A stretch of DNA of 64,000 nucleotides from Kribbella monticola (GCF_003261635.1 NZ_QFXK01000029.1:310001-374000), one strand, 5' to 3'. Counted from the stretch's first letter, positions 24,078-32,674 are shown. Notes: generated by a model not told the origin, from the sequence alone. Numbers and translations are program-made.

Positions 24078-25529
24078 TCAGCTACAGCGCGGACGCTCCG
24101 GCGGCATCTCGCCGGTCTCCAGGTACTTCGTGATCCGGCTGCGGGCGCACTCGGAGTTGAACCACGAGGTGTGGCCGTAGACGTCGGTGACCATCAAGTG
24201 GCTGCCGCGGAGCTGGCGGTGCAGGCCGCGCGCCGACTCCAGCGGGGTCGACGGGTCGTGCGTGTTGCCGGCGATCAGGATCGGCGGCGCGTCGTCGACC
24301 GGGGTCGGCTGCCACGGGTTGGTCGGCGGGATCGGCCAACCGGCACACGCCGCGGTGATCGCCCACCCCTCCACCGCCGCACCCACGCGGGGCGCGACCG
24401 CCTTCGCCAGCGCGAGGCGGGCCTTCGCGTCGGCGTACGAGGTGAGGCCGGGTGGGAAGTCCAGGCAGGAGACCGCCGCGTACGCCGACTCGGGATCTCC
24501 GACGTAACTGCGGCCGATGAAGCCGGAGCCGTCGCCCTTCTCGGCCGCCGCCAGGGCCGCCGCGAGCTCGGTCCACGGGGTGACGTAGTCGCCGATCGCG
24601 GGGATGAGGACCGGGAGCGACATCCGGATCGTGTCCCCGCTGACCTTGACGTACGGCGTACCGGGCAGCGGCTTCTTGTCCGCCTTGCGCACCACCTCGT
24701 CGTACACCTTGCCCACGTCACGTCCGTGCAGTGCGCAACTCGATGCGATCCGGCACCAGGCGGCGAACCGGTTGAAGCCGTACTCCATCTGGCGCGCCTC
24801 GGTCAGCATGAACGCGGTCGGGCCGGCCGCGTGGTCGAGGATGCCGTCGAGCACCATCCGGTTGATCCGGTGCGGGAAGAGCTGGGCGTACGTCGTACCG
24901 ACGAACGAGCCGTAGGAGGGGCCGAAGTAGTTGAGCTTGTCGACACCAAGTGCTGCCCGCAGCGCGTCCAGGTCGCGCGCGGCGGCCCTGGTGTCCAGAT
25001 TCCGCATGAGATCGCCGTGCTGCTTCAGGCACTGCTCGCCGAAGGCGCGACTCGATGCGACCATCGCGTCGTACTGCGCCTTCGACCGCGGAAACACCGG
25101 TACGCCGGGGCGCAGGATCGTGCCGCAGTCGAGCTGGGTCGATCCGCCGGTACCACGCGGGTCCCAGCTGACGATGTCGAACTTGTCCCGCCATTGCGGG
25201 AAGAGCTGATCCGCGTACCCCTCGGCAATGATCGAGGCTCCTGCCCCACCCGGACCGCCGGGATTGAACGCGAGTACGCCGACCTTGTGCGCCTGGTCTT
25301 TCGCGGGAATCCGGGCCACCAGCACCTCGGTCTTCGCGCCGGCCGGCTTCGACCAGTCCAGCGGCACCGTCAACTTGCCACACTGCTGTGGTGCTCCTGG
25401 TTTGCAGGCGGTCCAGTCCACCGTTGGCGGCGCTGCCTCCGCGACGGCCGGCAGCAGTCCCGCCACCAGCGCCCCCGCGACCAACAGGCCGGCTGATCGC
25501 CGCCCACCTCTGCGCATCGGAAGTCTCAT
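24078..25529 (-). CDS. secreted alpha/beta hydrolase, tripeptidyl aminopeptidase (TAP/SlpD-like)
   Basis: A 483-residue secreted protein with a twin-Arg-like basic N-terminus (MRRGGRR), hydrophobic core and an AEA-A cleavage site near residue 33. NPGGPGG (89-95) forms the oxyanion region and GPSYGS holds the nucleophile Ser205. The C-terminal TAP-like domain carries the remaining Asp (GNTHDPSTP) and His (YGHTSW). These features match Streptomyces tripeptidyl aminopeptidases and SlpD/E, which cut peptides from N-termini outside the cell. The ATG at 25529 follows a TAGGTT -10 box by 6 nt without a ribosome-binding site. Confidence 0.88.
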   Translation of the reverse strand: MRLPMRRGGRRSAGLLVAGALVAGLLPAVAEAAPPTVDWTACKPGAPQQCGKLTVPLDWSKPAGAKTEVLVARIPAKDQAHKVGVLAFNPGGPGGAGASIIAEGYADQLFPQWRDKFDIVSWDPRGTGGSTQLDCGTILRPGVPVFPRSKAQYDAMVASSRAFGEQCLKQHGDLMRNLDTRAAARDLDALRAALGVDKLNYFGPSYGSFVGTTYAQLFPHRINRMVLDGILDHAAGPTAFMLTEARQMEYGFNRFAAWCRIASSCALHGRDVGKVYDEVVRKADKKPLPGTPYVKVSGDTIRMSLPVLIPAIGDYVTPWTELAAALAAAEKGDGSGFIGRSYVGDPESAYAAVSCLDFPPGLTSYADAKARLALAKAVAPRVGAAVEGWAITAACAGWPIPPTNPWQPTPVDDAPPILIAGNTHDPSTPLESARGLHRQLRGSHLMVTDVYGHTSWFNSECARSRITKYLETGEMPPERPRCS

Positions 25530-25673
25530 ACGCCGAACCTACGCACGACCGGTCTCACCGGCCATCCGCCGATCGGCGGTTGCGGCGTCATCCCCCGGTC
25601 GTACGCCGCAGCGAGCGGCAGCGCGCCGGTGGTCGGTGACCACCGGCGCGAAAAGCCTTGCCCAGCAGGGGTT

Positions 25674-26042
25674 TCAGTGCGCGGGCGCGAAGTCGATGAA
25701 GCCGACGACCTCGACGATCTTGCCGCTCGGGGCGAGCGTGACGAGGTCGGTGCCCCCGGCCACCGCGGGCTGCCCCTCGGCGGCGAGCTCCCAGGTCCAG
25801 CGCAGCCGGTTGTGGTGCTCGTCGATGCTGCCGGTCCGGGTGAAGCGGTAGCCCGGGAACATCTGGTGGGCCGTCTCGACCGTCTTGCTCAGGCCGTCGT
25901 GGCCGGTCACCTCGAAGGTCGGGTCCACGAACATCGCCTCGTCCACCCAGAGCTCGGCGATGAGCTTCGCCCGGGCCTCGGCGTCGTCGCAGTTCCACAT
26001 CGCGAAGTACTGGTCGGCGACGGTGGCGGCGGTGCTTGTCAT
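25674..26042 (-). CDS. SnoaL-like (NTF2-fold) protein
   Basis: A 122-residue single-domain protein of the NTF2/SnoaL fold: DQYFAMWNCDDAEARAKLIAELWVDEAMFVDPTFEVTGHDGLSKTV, then RTGSIDEHHNRLRWTWEL and IVEVVGFIDF. Such proteins act as small-molecule isomerases, cyclases or binding proteins. ATG at 26042, with GGAGTC upstream. Divergent from the XRE regulator at 26163, which probably controls it. The same gene pairing occurs again at 55.6-56.8 kb. Confidence 0.8.
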   Translation of the reverse strand: MTSTAATVADQYFAMWNCDDAEARAKLIAELWVDEAMFVDPTFEVTGHDGLSKTVETAHQMFPGYRFTRTGSIDEHHNRLRWTWELAAEGQPAVAGGTDLVTLAPSGKIVEVVGFIDFAPAH

Positions 26043-26162
26043 GGTGACTCCTTGGGGTTCGTTCGTTCGGTTGATGCCGAGAACCTTGCCGCCGGAGGAG
26101 GCTGCCGGTCGATGACGTCACAGGTAATGGCGGTGATCACCTCAGCGGTTACGGTCTGAGGC

Positions 26163-26954
26163 ATGACCGCGTCAGTCGAAGACACCTTCCAGCGACCCGT
26201 GGGCGAGCTCCTGCGCGGCTGGCGTGAACGCCGCCGGCTCAGCCAGCTCGAGCTCGCCAACCAGGTCGAGGTGTCGACCAGGCACGTGAGCTTCGTCGAG
26301 ACCGGCCGCTCGAAACCGAGTCGGGAAATGGTGCTGCGTCTGGCCGAGCATCTCGACGTACCGCTGCGGGATCGCAACCAGCTGCTGCTCGCCGGCGGGT
26401 ACGCGCCGATCTACACCGAGACCTCGCTGCACTCCCCGGCGATGCTCGCGATCCGCTCCGCGCTGCGCCGCCTGCTCAAGGCGCACGAGCCCTATCCGGC
26501 CATGGTGGTGGACCGCTGGTGGAACCTGGTCGAGGCCAACGAGGGGATCGGCCTGTTCACCGAAGGCGTCGCCCCTGAGTTGCTGACGGCACCGATCAAC
26601 GTACTGCGGCTGACCCTGCATCCGGACGGCCTGGGCAGCCGGATCGTCAACCTGGCCGAGATCCGGGCGAACATTCTCACCAGTCTGCAGCGCCAGATCA
26701 TCAGCACCGCGGACCCCGAACTCCAGGACCTGTACGACGAACTGCACGGGTACTCCGGTCTTTCGAGACCGGACCACCCCGGGCCCGCCGAGGTCGTCAT
26801 CGCGATGAAGGTGCGGCACGGCGAGCACGAACTGTCGTTGCTGAGCACGATCGCCACCTTCGGGACGCCGGTCGACGTGACCGTGTCCGAGCTGATGATC
26901 GAGCAGTTCTTCCCCGCCGACGACGCCACCGCCGAACTACTCCGGGAGCTGTGA
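26163..26954 (+). CDS. XRE regulator with MmyB-like ligand domain
   Basis: A 263-residue regulator. Residues 13-70 are an XRE helix-turn-helix (ELLRGWRERRRLSQLELANQVEVSTRHVSFVETGRSKPS). Residues ~90-260 match the MmyB-like domain found after such HTHs in actinobacteria, with EPYPAMVVDRWWNLVEANEG and ATFGTPVDVTVSELMIEQFFP. MmyB-type domains can bind fatty-acid-like ligands (family knowledge). ATG at 26163, 7 nt after a TACGGT -10 box, so probably leaderless. It overlaps the DinB gene by 1 nt. Paralogue at 56048. Confidence 0.88.
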   Translation: MTASVEDTFQRPVGELLRGWRERRRLSQLELANQVEVSTRHVSFVETGRSKPSREMVLRLAEHLDVPLRDRNQLLLAGGYAPIYTETSLHSPAMLAIRSALRRLLKAHEPYPAMVVDRWWNLVEANEGIGLFTEGVAPELLTAPINVLRLTLHPDGLGSRIVNLAEIRANILTSLQRQIISTADPELQDLYDELHGYSGLSRPDHPGPAEVVIAMKVRHGEHELSLLSTIATFGTPVDVTVSELMIEQFFPADDATAELLREL

Positions 26955-27469
26955 TGGCCGACCTGCCCGACGACCAACTCGCCGATACCCGCGAACTCCA
27001 CCTGGCCTGGCTGGACTACTACCGCCGGACGGTCGAGCGGAAGCTGGCCGGGTTGACCGAGAGCGAACTGCGGACCAGCCGGTTGCCGTCGGGCTGGTCA
27101 CCGCTGGAACTGGTGAAGCACCTGATCTGGATGGAACGTCGCTGGCTGCGCTGGGGCTTTGTGGCCGAGCCGTTCGACCAGCCCTGGGGTGATTCGGGTG
27201 GGACCGAGGACCAGCCCTGGCAGCTTGCCGACGGCGACACCGCCGACAGCTTGCTGACCGCACTGCGGGCCGGCGGCGAACGGACCCGCCAGGTTGTCGG
27301 GAGCGCCGACGACCTGGCACAGCACGCCGCCGCCGGCGGAAGGTTCAGCGCCGGGAAACAGACACCCACGCTGAACTGGATCCTGTTTCACGTCCTGCAG
27401 GAATATGCCCGGCACGTCGGCCAGCTCGACATTGCCCGCGAGCTGGCCGACGGCGGCACCGGCGAATAG
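26954..27469 (+). CDS. DinB family protein (DUF664)
   Basis: A 171-residue four-helix-bundle protein of the DinB/DUF664 group: LHLAWLDYYRRTVERKLAGLTESEL, LVKHLIWMERRWLRWGF and FHVLQEYARHVGQLDIARE. The conserved His residues (in VKHL, LFHVL and ARHVG) fit the metal-binding triad of the superfamily. Several members are thiol-dependent transferases that use mycothiol or bacillithiol. ATG at 26954 overlaps the regulator stop (TGATG), or GTG at 26951. Co-transcribed with the XRE/MmyB-like regulator. Confidence 0.85.
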   Translation: MADLPDDQLADTRELHLAWLDYYRRTVERKLAGLTESELRTSRLPSGWSPLELVKHLIWMERRWLRWGFVAEPFDQPWGDSGGTEDQPWQLADGDTADSLLTALRAGGERTRQVVGSADDLAQHAAAGGRFSAGKQTPTLNWILFHVLQEYARHVGQLDIARELADGGTGE

Positions 27470-27479
27470 AGGAGGGGTT

Positions 27480-28487
27480 CTACCGGTGTGAAGGCAGCCC
27501 GCTGGGCGGCTGCGTGGGCAGGGAGGGCAGGCTCGGCGTAGCGGTGGGCCACGACGGCTTGGTGGTCGGCCAGGTCGGCTTGGTGGTCGGCACCGGCGGC
27601 AGTGTCGGCTTGCCCGGCAGGGACGGGGTCGGCACCGGCGGCAGGGTCGGCTTACCCGGCAGGTGCGGCTTGCCGGGCAGCGACGGAGCCTGAGTCGGGA
27701 CCGGCAGGGTCGGCTTGCCCGGGAGGGTCGAAGCCGCGGTCGGAAGCTTGTCGCTCACACAGGGCGGCAGCTCCGGCTTACCCGGCAGGGTCGGCGCAGC
27801 GGTCGGCAGCGTCGGCTTGCCCGGCAGAGTCGGCTTCGTGGTCGGAACCGGCGGCAGGGTCGGCAGAGTCGGCTTGGTGGTCGGCACGGGCGGCAGCGTG
27901 GGTTTGCCCGGCAGATGCGGCTTACCGGGCAGCGACGGCGTACCGGTCGGGATCGGCAGCGTCGGCTTGGTGGTGGGCCAGGTCGGCTTCGTGGTCGGCC
28001 ACGTCGGCTTCGTGGTCGGCACCGGCAGGGTCGGCTTGCCCGGCAGGGTCGGCTTGGTGGTCGGCACCGGCGGCAGCGTGGGCTTGCCAGGCAGGTGTGA
28101 CTGGCCAGGCAGGTGTGGCTTGCCAGGCAGCGTCGGCTTGGCAGTCGGCAGCGACGGCTTCGGCACGGTGACGGTGACCTTGACGCTGGCCTGCACCTTC
28201 ACCTTGTCCGGCACCTTCACCGACGGCAGGCAGGTCGGGTCTACCTGCGCAGGCACCTCGACCGGCGGTTTGCTGCCACCGGCCAGCAGGTTCCGTACGT
28301 CGGCAGGCCCGCCGACCGCGGCGGACACTGTTGCGACAGTGCCGGCGAGAGCAGTCACGCCCGCCGCGGCCAGTCCTCGGCGGAGCCAGGCGAGCCGGCG
28401 GCCACGGCGCATCAGGTCGGCCGGGTCCGGCTGGAAGGGCTCCAGGTCGTACTCAAGCGCACTGCGCACCCGAGAGTCGTCACTCAT
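27480..28487 (-). CDS. single-pass membrane protein with long Pro-rich repeat, sigma-factor partner
   Basis: A 335-residue protein. The first ~35 residues are cytoplasmic (MSDDSRVRSALEYDLEPFQP, RRGRRLAWLRR), one transmembrane segment follows (about 38-60), then an outside part made almost wholly of PTLPGKP / LPPVPTTKP repeats from ~110 to 335. Two cysteines flank the repeat (PTCLPS, PPCVSD). It overlaps the SigE-type sigma gene by 4 nt (ATGA), the place where an anti-sigma factor is usually found, but no zinc-binding anti-sigma motif is seen. It may sense the cell wall or envelope (inference). Confidence 0.75.
   Translation of the reverse strand: MSDDSRVRSALEYDLEPFQPDPADLMRRGRRLAWLRRGLAAAGVTALAGTVATVSAAVGGPADVRNLLAGGSKPPVEVPAQVDPTCLPSVKVPDKVKVQASVKVTVTVPKPSLPTAKPTLPGKPHLPGQSHLPGKPTLPPVPTTKPTLPGKPTLPVPTTKPTWPTTKPTWPTTKPTLPIPTGTPSLPGKPHLPGKPTLPPVPTTKPTLPTLPPVPTTKPTLPGKPTLPTAAPTLPGKPELPPCVSDKLPTAASTLPGKPTLPVPTQAPSLPGKPHLPGKPTLPPVPTPSLPGKPTLPPVPTTKPTWPTTKPSWPTATPSLPSLPTQPPSGLPSHR
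27490..28190 (-). repeat. in-frame Pro-rich tandem repeat
   Basis: Degenerate units of 15-45 bp (on the plus strand, GGCAGGGTCGGCTTG-like and GTGGTCGGC-like) encode the LPGKPTLP and TTKPTWP repeats of the membrane protein. Unit length and order vary, so the region could expand and contract. Confidence 0.8.
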
Positions 28488-29002
28488 GCGTTTCCTCCAA
28501 CGGTGGTATCGATCAAGTCGGGTGCCAGACGCAGCTTGGCCAGAGCCCGGGACGCGGTGCTCTTCACCGTCCCGGCGGCCATGCCGAGCAGGTCGGCGGT
28601 CTCCGCCTCGGAGAGATCCTGCGAGTACCGCAGCGCGACCACGGCCCGTTCCCGGACCGTCAGACCGCCCAGTGCGGACAGCACGGCTTCCCGGGTCTGC
28701 ACCTCGCCCGCGAAGTCCGCGACGGACCGCTGGTCCCAGTCGTTCTCGACCGGATCACTGGGTACTTCGTTGGACCAGCGCCGGCGAGCCTGCGAGAGGA
28801 ACCGGTTCACCAGCACCCGGCGTACGAACCGCAGTGGGTCACCGTCGAGTCGATGCCATTTCGGGTAGGACCGCATCAACGCCTGCTGGACGAGATCCTC
28901 GGCCGTGTGCCGGTCACCGCAGAGCATCTCCGCGAACCGGAGCAACGGGGTCGACTGGGCCTGCACGAATCGCTCGAAGTCGGCGTCCGCGGTCCGGGTC
29001 AT
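28484..29002 (-). CDS. ECF sigma factor, SigE family (module 1)
   Basis: A 172-residue ECF sigma-70 factor. Region 2: TPLLRFAEMLCGDRHTAEDLVQQALMRSYPKW (about 15-47). Region 4: RERAVVALRYSQDLSEAETADLLGMAAGTVKSTASRALAKLR (about 118-160). The size and the AGTVKSTASRAL recognition helix fit the actinobacterial SigE-family ECF group. ATG at 29002 with GAGGAG 5 nt upstream. It is followed at a 4-nt overlap by the Pro-rich membrane protein, its probable regulator. Paralogue at 32141-32674. Confidence 0.92.
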   Translation of the reverse strand: MTRTADADFERFVQAQSTPLLRFAEMLCGDRHTAEDLVQQALMRSYPKWHRLDGDPLRFVRRVLVNRFLSQARRRWSNEVPSDPVENDWDQRSVADFAGEVQTREAVLSALGGLTVRERAVVALRYSQDLSEAETADLLGMAAGTVKSTASRALAKLRLAPDLIDTTVGGNA

Positions 29003-29188
29003 CGGTTCTCCTCAGCCTCTGTCACACCGGTCCAAACCCGCTGGGTCACCGCTTCGGTTCTGTCCGTGCACGAATTCGTTGGAAGAAATTTATTCACGAG
29101 CTATACAGACCCATCGAATGTTTGTCACATTAGGTGAGCCGGGTAGCGCACCCGGTAGCGTCCCTTCACCGCCCCGGAGGTTCCGCCC

Positions 29189-30403
29189 ATGCCTATCACC
29201 CGTAAACCGAAGGCCGCACTGTGTCTCGCGGCCGCCCTCGCCGCACTGCCGCTGGCCGCGTCCATCAGCCCCGGCTTCGCGGCCGGTCCGTCCCCGGTCG
29301 CCGTCGCGGCCCGGCCGGTCGACGGCTCCACCAACGTCCACGCCGACGGCAACCGGATCGTGCTCGGCGACGGCGCCGCCACGACGGGCTCCGTCGAAGT
29401 ACGGCAGCGCTCCGGTATCGCGAACCTGGCCCCGGTCCGGTTCGGCGCCGCCACCTCAGCCGTTGTGGTCGGCTACCAGGCCGGTACGCCGGACGGCTCG
29501 ACCGCCGAGGTCGACGTACGAGCGCTCGTCAAGGACCAATGGACTGAGTGGACCCCGGCTGCCGCGGGCTCGCCGACCGCGCTTGCTGAGCCGAGCGACC
29601 AGGTCCAGCTGAGGATCATCGTGCTCGCGCCGCCGAAGGGCGCCAAGCCCTGGGTCGGCTCGGTCAGCGTCGAGCCCACGAACGCGGTCCAGGCCGGCAC
29701 CATGACCATCCAGGCCGCCGCGCTGAAGTCGCGGGTCTACGCCACCCGCGAGGGACTGGTCGGCGGTACGACGGCCAACGGGCACGTGATCGCCAGCCGC
29801 GACCACTTCGTCGCCCTACCGTCGCGGCGAGGACTGGCCAGCAACGGCTCCGGCACCTACACCGTCAAGGTCTGCACCACCAGCGGCAGCCGGTGTGCGT
29901 TCGAACCGGTCTGGGACGTCGGTCCGTGGAACACCAAGGACGACTACTGGAACCCGAGCTCGACCCGGCAGATGTGGACAGACCTCCCACAAGGCCGGCC
30001 GGAGGCCCAGGCGGCGTACCAGAACGGCTACAACGGCGGTCGCGACGAGTTCGGCCGGACCGTCGCCAACCCGGCCGGTATCGACCTGGCCGACGGAGTG
30101 TTCTGGGACGCGCTCGCGCTGGCGGACAACTCCTGGGTGGACACGACGTATCTGTGGACCGGTACCGGCGGCCGCGGCACCGTCTCGATCTCGTCGGGCT
30201 ACCTCAACATCCGCAACGCGGCGAGTTCGTCGGGCGCTGTCGTCGGGATGGCCGGCAAGTCCGCGCAGGTGACGGTGGAGTGCCAGACAACGGGTCAGAG
30301 CGTCTCCGGCTCGCAGGGCACCACGAACATCTGGCTGCGAGTCAACGCGGGCATGTACGTCTCGAAGGCGTGGATCAACGCGGGCAGCTTCGGCGCCTGC
30401 TGA
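29189..30403 (+). CDS. secreted SH3-domain protein
   Basis: A 404-residue exported protein: signal peptide 1-31 (KPKAALCLAAALAALPLAAS, cleavage GFA-A), a middle part of ~270 residues without a recognised fold, and a C-terminal bacterial SH3 domain (VSISSGYLNIRNAASSSGAVVGMAGKSAQVTVECQ, about 325-400) with the LNIRN signature. Bacterial SH3 domains commonly bind cell-wall peptides. Two Cys pairs (CTTSGSRC and C...C near the end) suggest disulfides. It lies alone between the two sigma-factor modules and is followed by a strong terminator. Confidence 0.8.
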   Translation: MPITRKPKAALCLAAALAALPLAASISPGFAAGPSPVAVAARPVDGSTNVHADGNRIVLGDGAATTGSVEVRQRSGIANLAPVRFGAATSAVVVGYQAGTPDGSTAEVDVRALVKDQWTEWTPAAAGSPTALAEPSDQVQLRIIVLAPPKGAKPWVGSVSVEPTNAVQAGTMTIQAAALKSRVYATREGLVGGTTANGHVIASRDHFVALPSRRGLASNGSGTYTVKVCTTSGSRCAFEPVWDVGPWNTKDDYWNPSSTRQMWTDLPQGRPEAQAAYQNGYNGGRDEFGRTVANPAGIDLADGVFWDALALADNSWVDTTYLWTGTGGRGTVSISSGYLNIRNAASSSGAVVGMAGKSAQVTVECQTTGQSVSGSQGTTNIWLRVNAGMYVSKAWINAGSFGAC

Positions 30404-30413
30404 CACCTACCGC

Positions 30414-30448
30414 GCGTCCGAAGTACTGATCACCAGTACTTCGGACGC
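30414..30448. terminator. bidirectional hairpin terminator
   Basis: A perfect 15-bp stem, GCGTCCGAAGTACTG (30414-30428) with CAGTACTTCGGACGC (30434-30448), loop of 5, between the convergent SH3-protein gene and the 'FQNKP' membrane-protein gene. Confidence 0.85.
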
Positions 30449-30459
30449 ACGGTGGCCCG

Positions 30460-31254
30460 CTACTTCGGCAGTGGGTTCTCGGCGTTGTCGGGGAACTGCT
30501 TGAGCAGCTTCCCGGCGGCGTCGTAGACGAAGACCGCCAGCTCGTTGTGGTCCGGCCCGGTGATGCGTGTGATGCTGTGTCCGGCCGCGGGGGTCTGCCT
30601 CGGCTGGTTGCCCGCGTCCACCAGCGCGTTGGACTCGACCCAGCCGGGAATCCCGGCGAGCCGGTAGACCTTGGCGTACCAGGCCTTGGTGCCGCGGGTG
30701 TAGACGACCGTCGCGACCTTCGAGTTGCGGAACACCGAGTTGGCCACGACGTCCTCCCCCGAGCCCAGGCTCTGGATTCCCGGTGAGGTGCCGTCGCCGA
30801 TGTTGGCGTTGCCGACGGTGGCACGCCAGCCGAAGGGCTCGTACGGCTCCTCGCCCGGCGCGTGACTCACCAGCGCCCATTGCGTTCCCTTGGTCCGAAA
30901 GGTCACGTCCGCAGCTATCTCGACCGAGCCGTTCGCGGGCAGCGCACCGACGGCCGGCGGCTTGTTCTGGAACAGATACTTGCCCTTGGCAACAGCTTTC
31001 GGCGCGACCTGAGGTACGCCGGCCGCCTGGTCGACCTGGCTGGGCCTGGACCCGTCCTTCGCCGCCACAGGTGGCTTCCCGGCGGTGGCGGCCGGAATCC
31101 CGCCGCCGCCCGCTGCCGGCGGCTCGGCACCGGCACTCGGCTTGCCGGTCCCGGCAATAGCCGCCCCGGTGATCGTGATGCCGGCCACCGCGGCGACCGC
31201 GAGCCCGGTCACCGCCAGCCGGGCGGCCCGGCCGGACGTTCTCGACTGCTTCAT
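30460..31254 (-). CDS. exported 'FQNKP' domain protein, paralogue 2
   Basis: A 264-residue protein with an N-terminal signal peptide or anchor (LAVTGLAVAAVAGITITGAA, about 14-33), a Gly/Pro/Ala-rich linker, and a C-terminal domain of ~165 residues starting YLFQNKPPAVGALPANGSVE. That domain is closely shared with the next gene upstream (31326-32144): both have PGE-EPFG, TVGN-N-GDGT-PGIQS and AWYAKVYRL-GIPGWV. ATG at 31254 with GGAGGG 8 nt upstream. Unlike its paralogue it lacks the cytoplasmic N-terminal segment. I do not recognise the domain; a cell-surface role is likely. Confidence 0.7.
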   Translation of the reverse strand: MKQSRTSGRAARLAVTGLAVAAVAGITITGAAIAGTGKPSAGAEPPAAGGGGIPAATAGKPPVAAKDGSRPSQVDQAAGVPQVAPKAVAKGKYLFQNKPPAVGALPANGSVEIAADVTFRTKGTQWALVSHAPGEEPYEPFGWRATVGNANIGDGTSPGIQSLGSGEDVVANSVFRNSKVATVVYTRGTKAWYAKVYRLAGIPGWVESNALVDAGNQPRQTPAAGHSITRITGPDHNELAVFVYDAAGKLLKQFPDNAENPLPK

Positions 31255-31325
31255 TCGGTTGCCCTCCACAAGGTTCGGCGTGGTCCTTCAAGCACAAGGA
31301 CGCCGCACCACCCGGGAGGGTTCTG

Positions 31326-32144
31326 CTACTTCGCCAGCGGATCCTTACCGGTACCGAAACTGGCCAGCAGCTTGCCGTTGCTGTCGTACGCGAAGACCGA
31401 CACCTCGTCGCCGAACGGCGGCGCCGGGGTCATCTGCGTCCCGGCCGTGACGGTGCTCGTCGGCGTGACCGGATCCGCGATCACCGCCGAGGACTGGACC
31501 CAGCCGGGGATCCCGCCGAGTCGATAGACCTTCGCGTACCAGGCCTTCTTCCCGCTGGTGTAGACGACCGTGGCGACCCGGGGGCCCTTGAAGACGGAAC
31601 TGACCAACAGTCCCGCCCCTGCTCCGGCACTCTGGATCCCCGGATCGGTGCCGTCACCCAGGTTCTTGTTGCCCACCGTCTCCCGCCGGCCGAACGGCTC
31701 GCCCTGCGGTTCGCCGGGCACGTTGGTGATCACGGTCCACTGAGTTCCCTGGGTCCGGAAACGGTAGTATGGCGCGATCTCCACCGAGCCGTTCGCCGGG
31801 AGCTGGCCGATTGCCTGCGGCTTGTTCTGGAAGGCGAATCCCGAACCGTGCGGGGCCGACACGGACGGCCCCGACATCGTCGGCGGCGTACTGGACGGAG
31901 TACCAGCCGGGCTGCTCGGCGTACCGGCGACCGGTAGCGCAGACGGCTCGTGGCCGCCCTGGTCCGTTGCGGTGAACAGGCTCGCGGCAGCGACCACGGC
32001 AACTGCTGCCGAGGCGAGTCCGGCCGCGACCACTCCCCTGGTACGACGGCGGCGGTGCGCGCCGGCGATGACCTCGGCTGCGTCGAGTGGGCTCAGCTCG
32101 TCAGGGTCGGCCTGGAGCAGGTCACGGAGATCGTTGTCGTTCAT
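31326..32144 (-). CDS. single-pass membrane 'FQNKP' domain protein, sigma-factor partner
   Basis: A 272-residue protein: cytoplasmic residues 1-37 (LRDLLQADPDELSPLDAAEVIAGAHRRRR), one transmembrane helix (38-58), a Pro/Ser/Thr linker (~65-98), then the extracytoplasmic domain beginning FAFQNKPQAIGQLPANGSVE that is shared with 30460-31254. The gene overlaps the SigE-type sigma gene by 4 nt, so the short cytoplasmic segment could hold an anti-sigma function (inference). No zinc-binding anti-sigma motif is visible. The two domain copies look like a tandem duplication with loss of the inner segment in one copy. Confidence 0.75.
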   Translation of the reverse strand: MNDNDLRDLLQADPDELSPLDAAEVIAGAHRRRRTRGVVAAGLASAAVAVVAAASLFTATDQGGHEPSALPVAGTPSSPAGTPSSTPPTMSGPSVSAPHGSGFAFQNKPQAIGQLPANGSVEIAPYYRFRTQGTQWTVITNVPGEPQGEPFGRRETVGNKNLGDGTDPGIQSAGAGAGLLVSSVFKGPRVATVVYTSGKKAWYAKVYRLGGIPGWVQSSAVIADPVTPTSTVTAGTQMTPAPPFGDEVSVFAYDSNGKLLASFGTGKDPLAK

Positions 32145-32674
32145 GCCTTCCCTCCTACGTAGCTGGCGCTCAGCTCCGGGACCGCCCGCAGTTTCTGCAG
32201 GGCCCGCGAATGCGCGCTCTTGATCGTGCCGACCGCGACCCCGAGAACGGCGGCGGTTTGGGCTTCGGTGAGATCCTCGACGTACCGCAGGACGATCACG
32301 GCGCGTTCCCGGCGGGTCAGGGTCTCGAGCGCGGCATCGAGGACCAGCCGGCGTTCGACGCCGTCGGCCGGATCGCCGGCCGATCGATGGAAGTCCGCGT
32401 CGAGCTCGGCCGGAGTACCGCTGGGGCGTTCGCGCCAGAGCCGCCGCCGGAGCCAGGACAGATGCTGGTTGACGACGGCCTGGCGGACGTAGCCGAACGG
32501 GTCGCCCATCTCGATCCGGTCCCAGCGCAGGTATGCCTTCTCCAGCGCGGTCTGGACGAGGTCCTCGGCGAGGCCGGCGTCACCACACAGCATCCGGGCA
32601 AGGTGAACCAGTCGCCCGGACCGGGCGACGACGAACGCGGTGAAGTCCTCGTCCCGCCCCGCCGACTGCCGCAT
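32141..32674 (-). CDS. ECF sigma factor, SigE family (module 2)
   Basis: A 177-residue ECF sigma factor: region 2 around SGRLVHLARMLCGDAGLAEDLVQTALEKAYLRW and region 4 around RRERAVIVLRYVEDLTEAQTAAVLGVAVGTIKSAHSRALQKLR. The same arrangement and family as 28484-29002, pointing to an old duplication of the sigma/membrane-partner module. ATG at 32674 with GGGAGG immediately upstream. Overlaps its membrane partner by 4 nt. Confidence 0.92.
   Translation of the reverse strand: MRQSAGRDEDFTAFVVARSGRLVHLARMLCGDAGLAEDLVQTALEKAYLRWDRIEMGDPFGYVRQAVVNQHLSWLRRRLWRERPSGTPAELDADFHRSAGDPADGVERRLVLDAALETLTRRERAVIVLRYVEDLTEAQTAAVLGVAVGTIKSAHSRALQKLRAVPELSASYVGGKA

Noticed and set aside
27490-28190. Repeat array resembling a CRISPR or VNTR locus
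   Set aside because: Units vary in length, have no unique spacers and keep a reading frame encoding Pro-rich repeats of a membrane protein.
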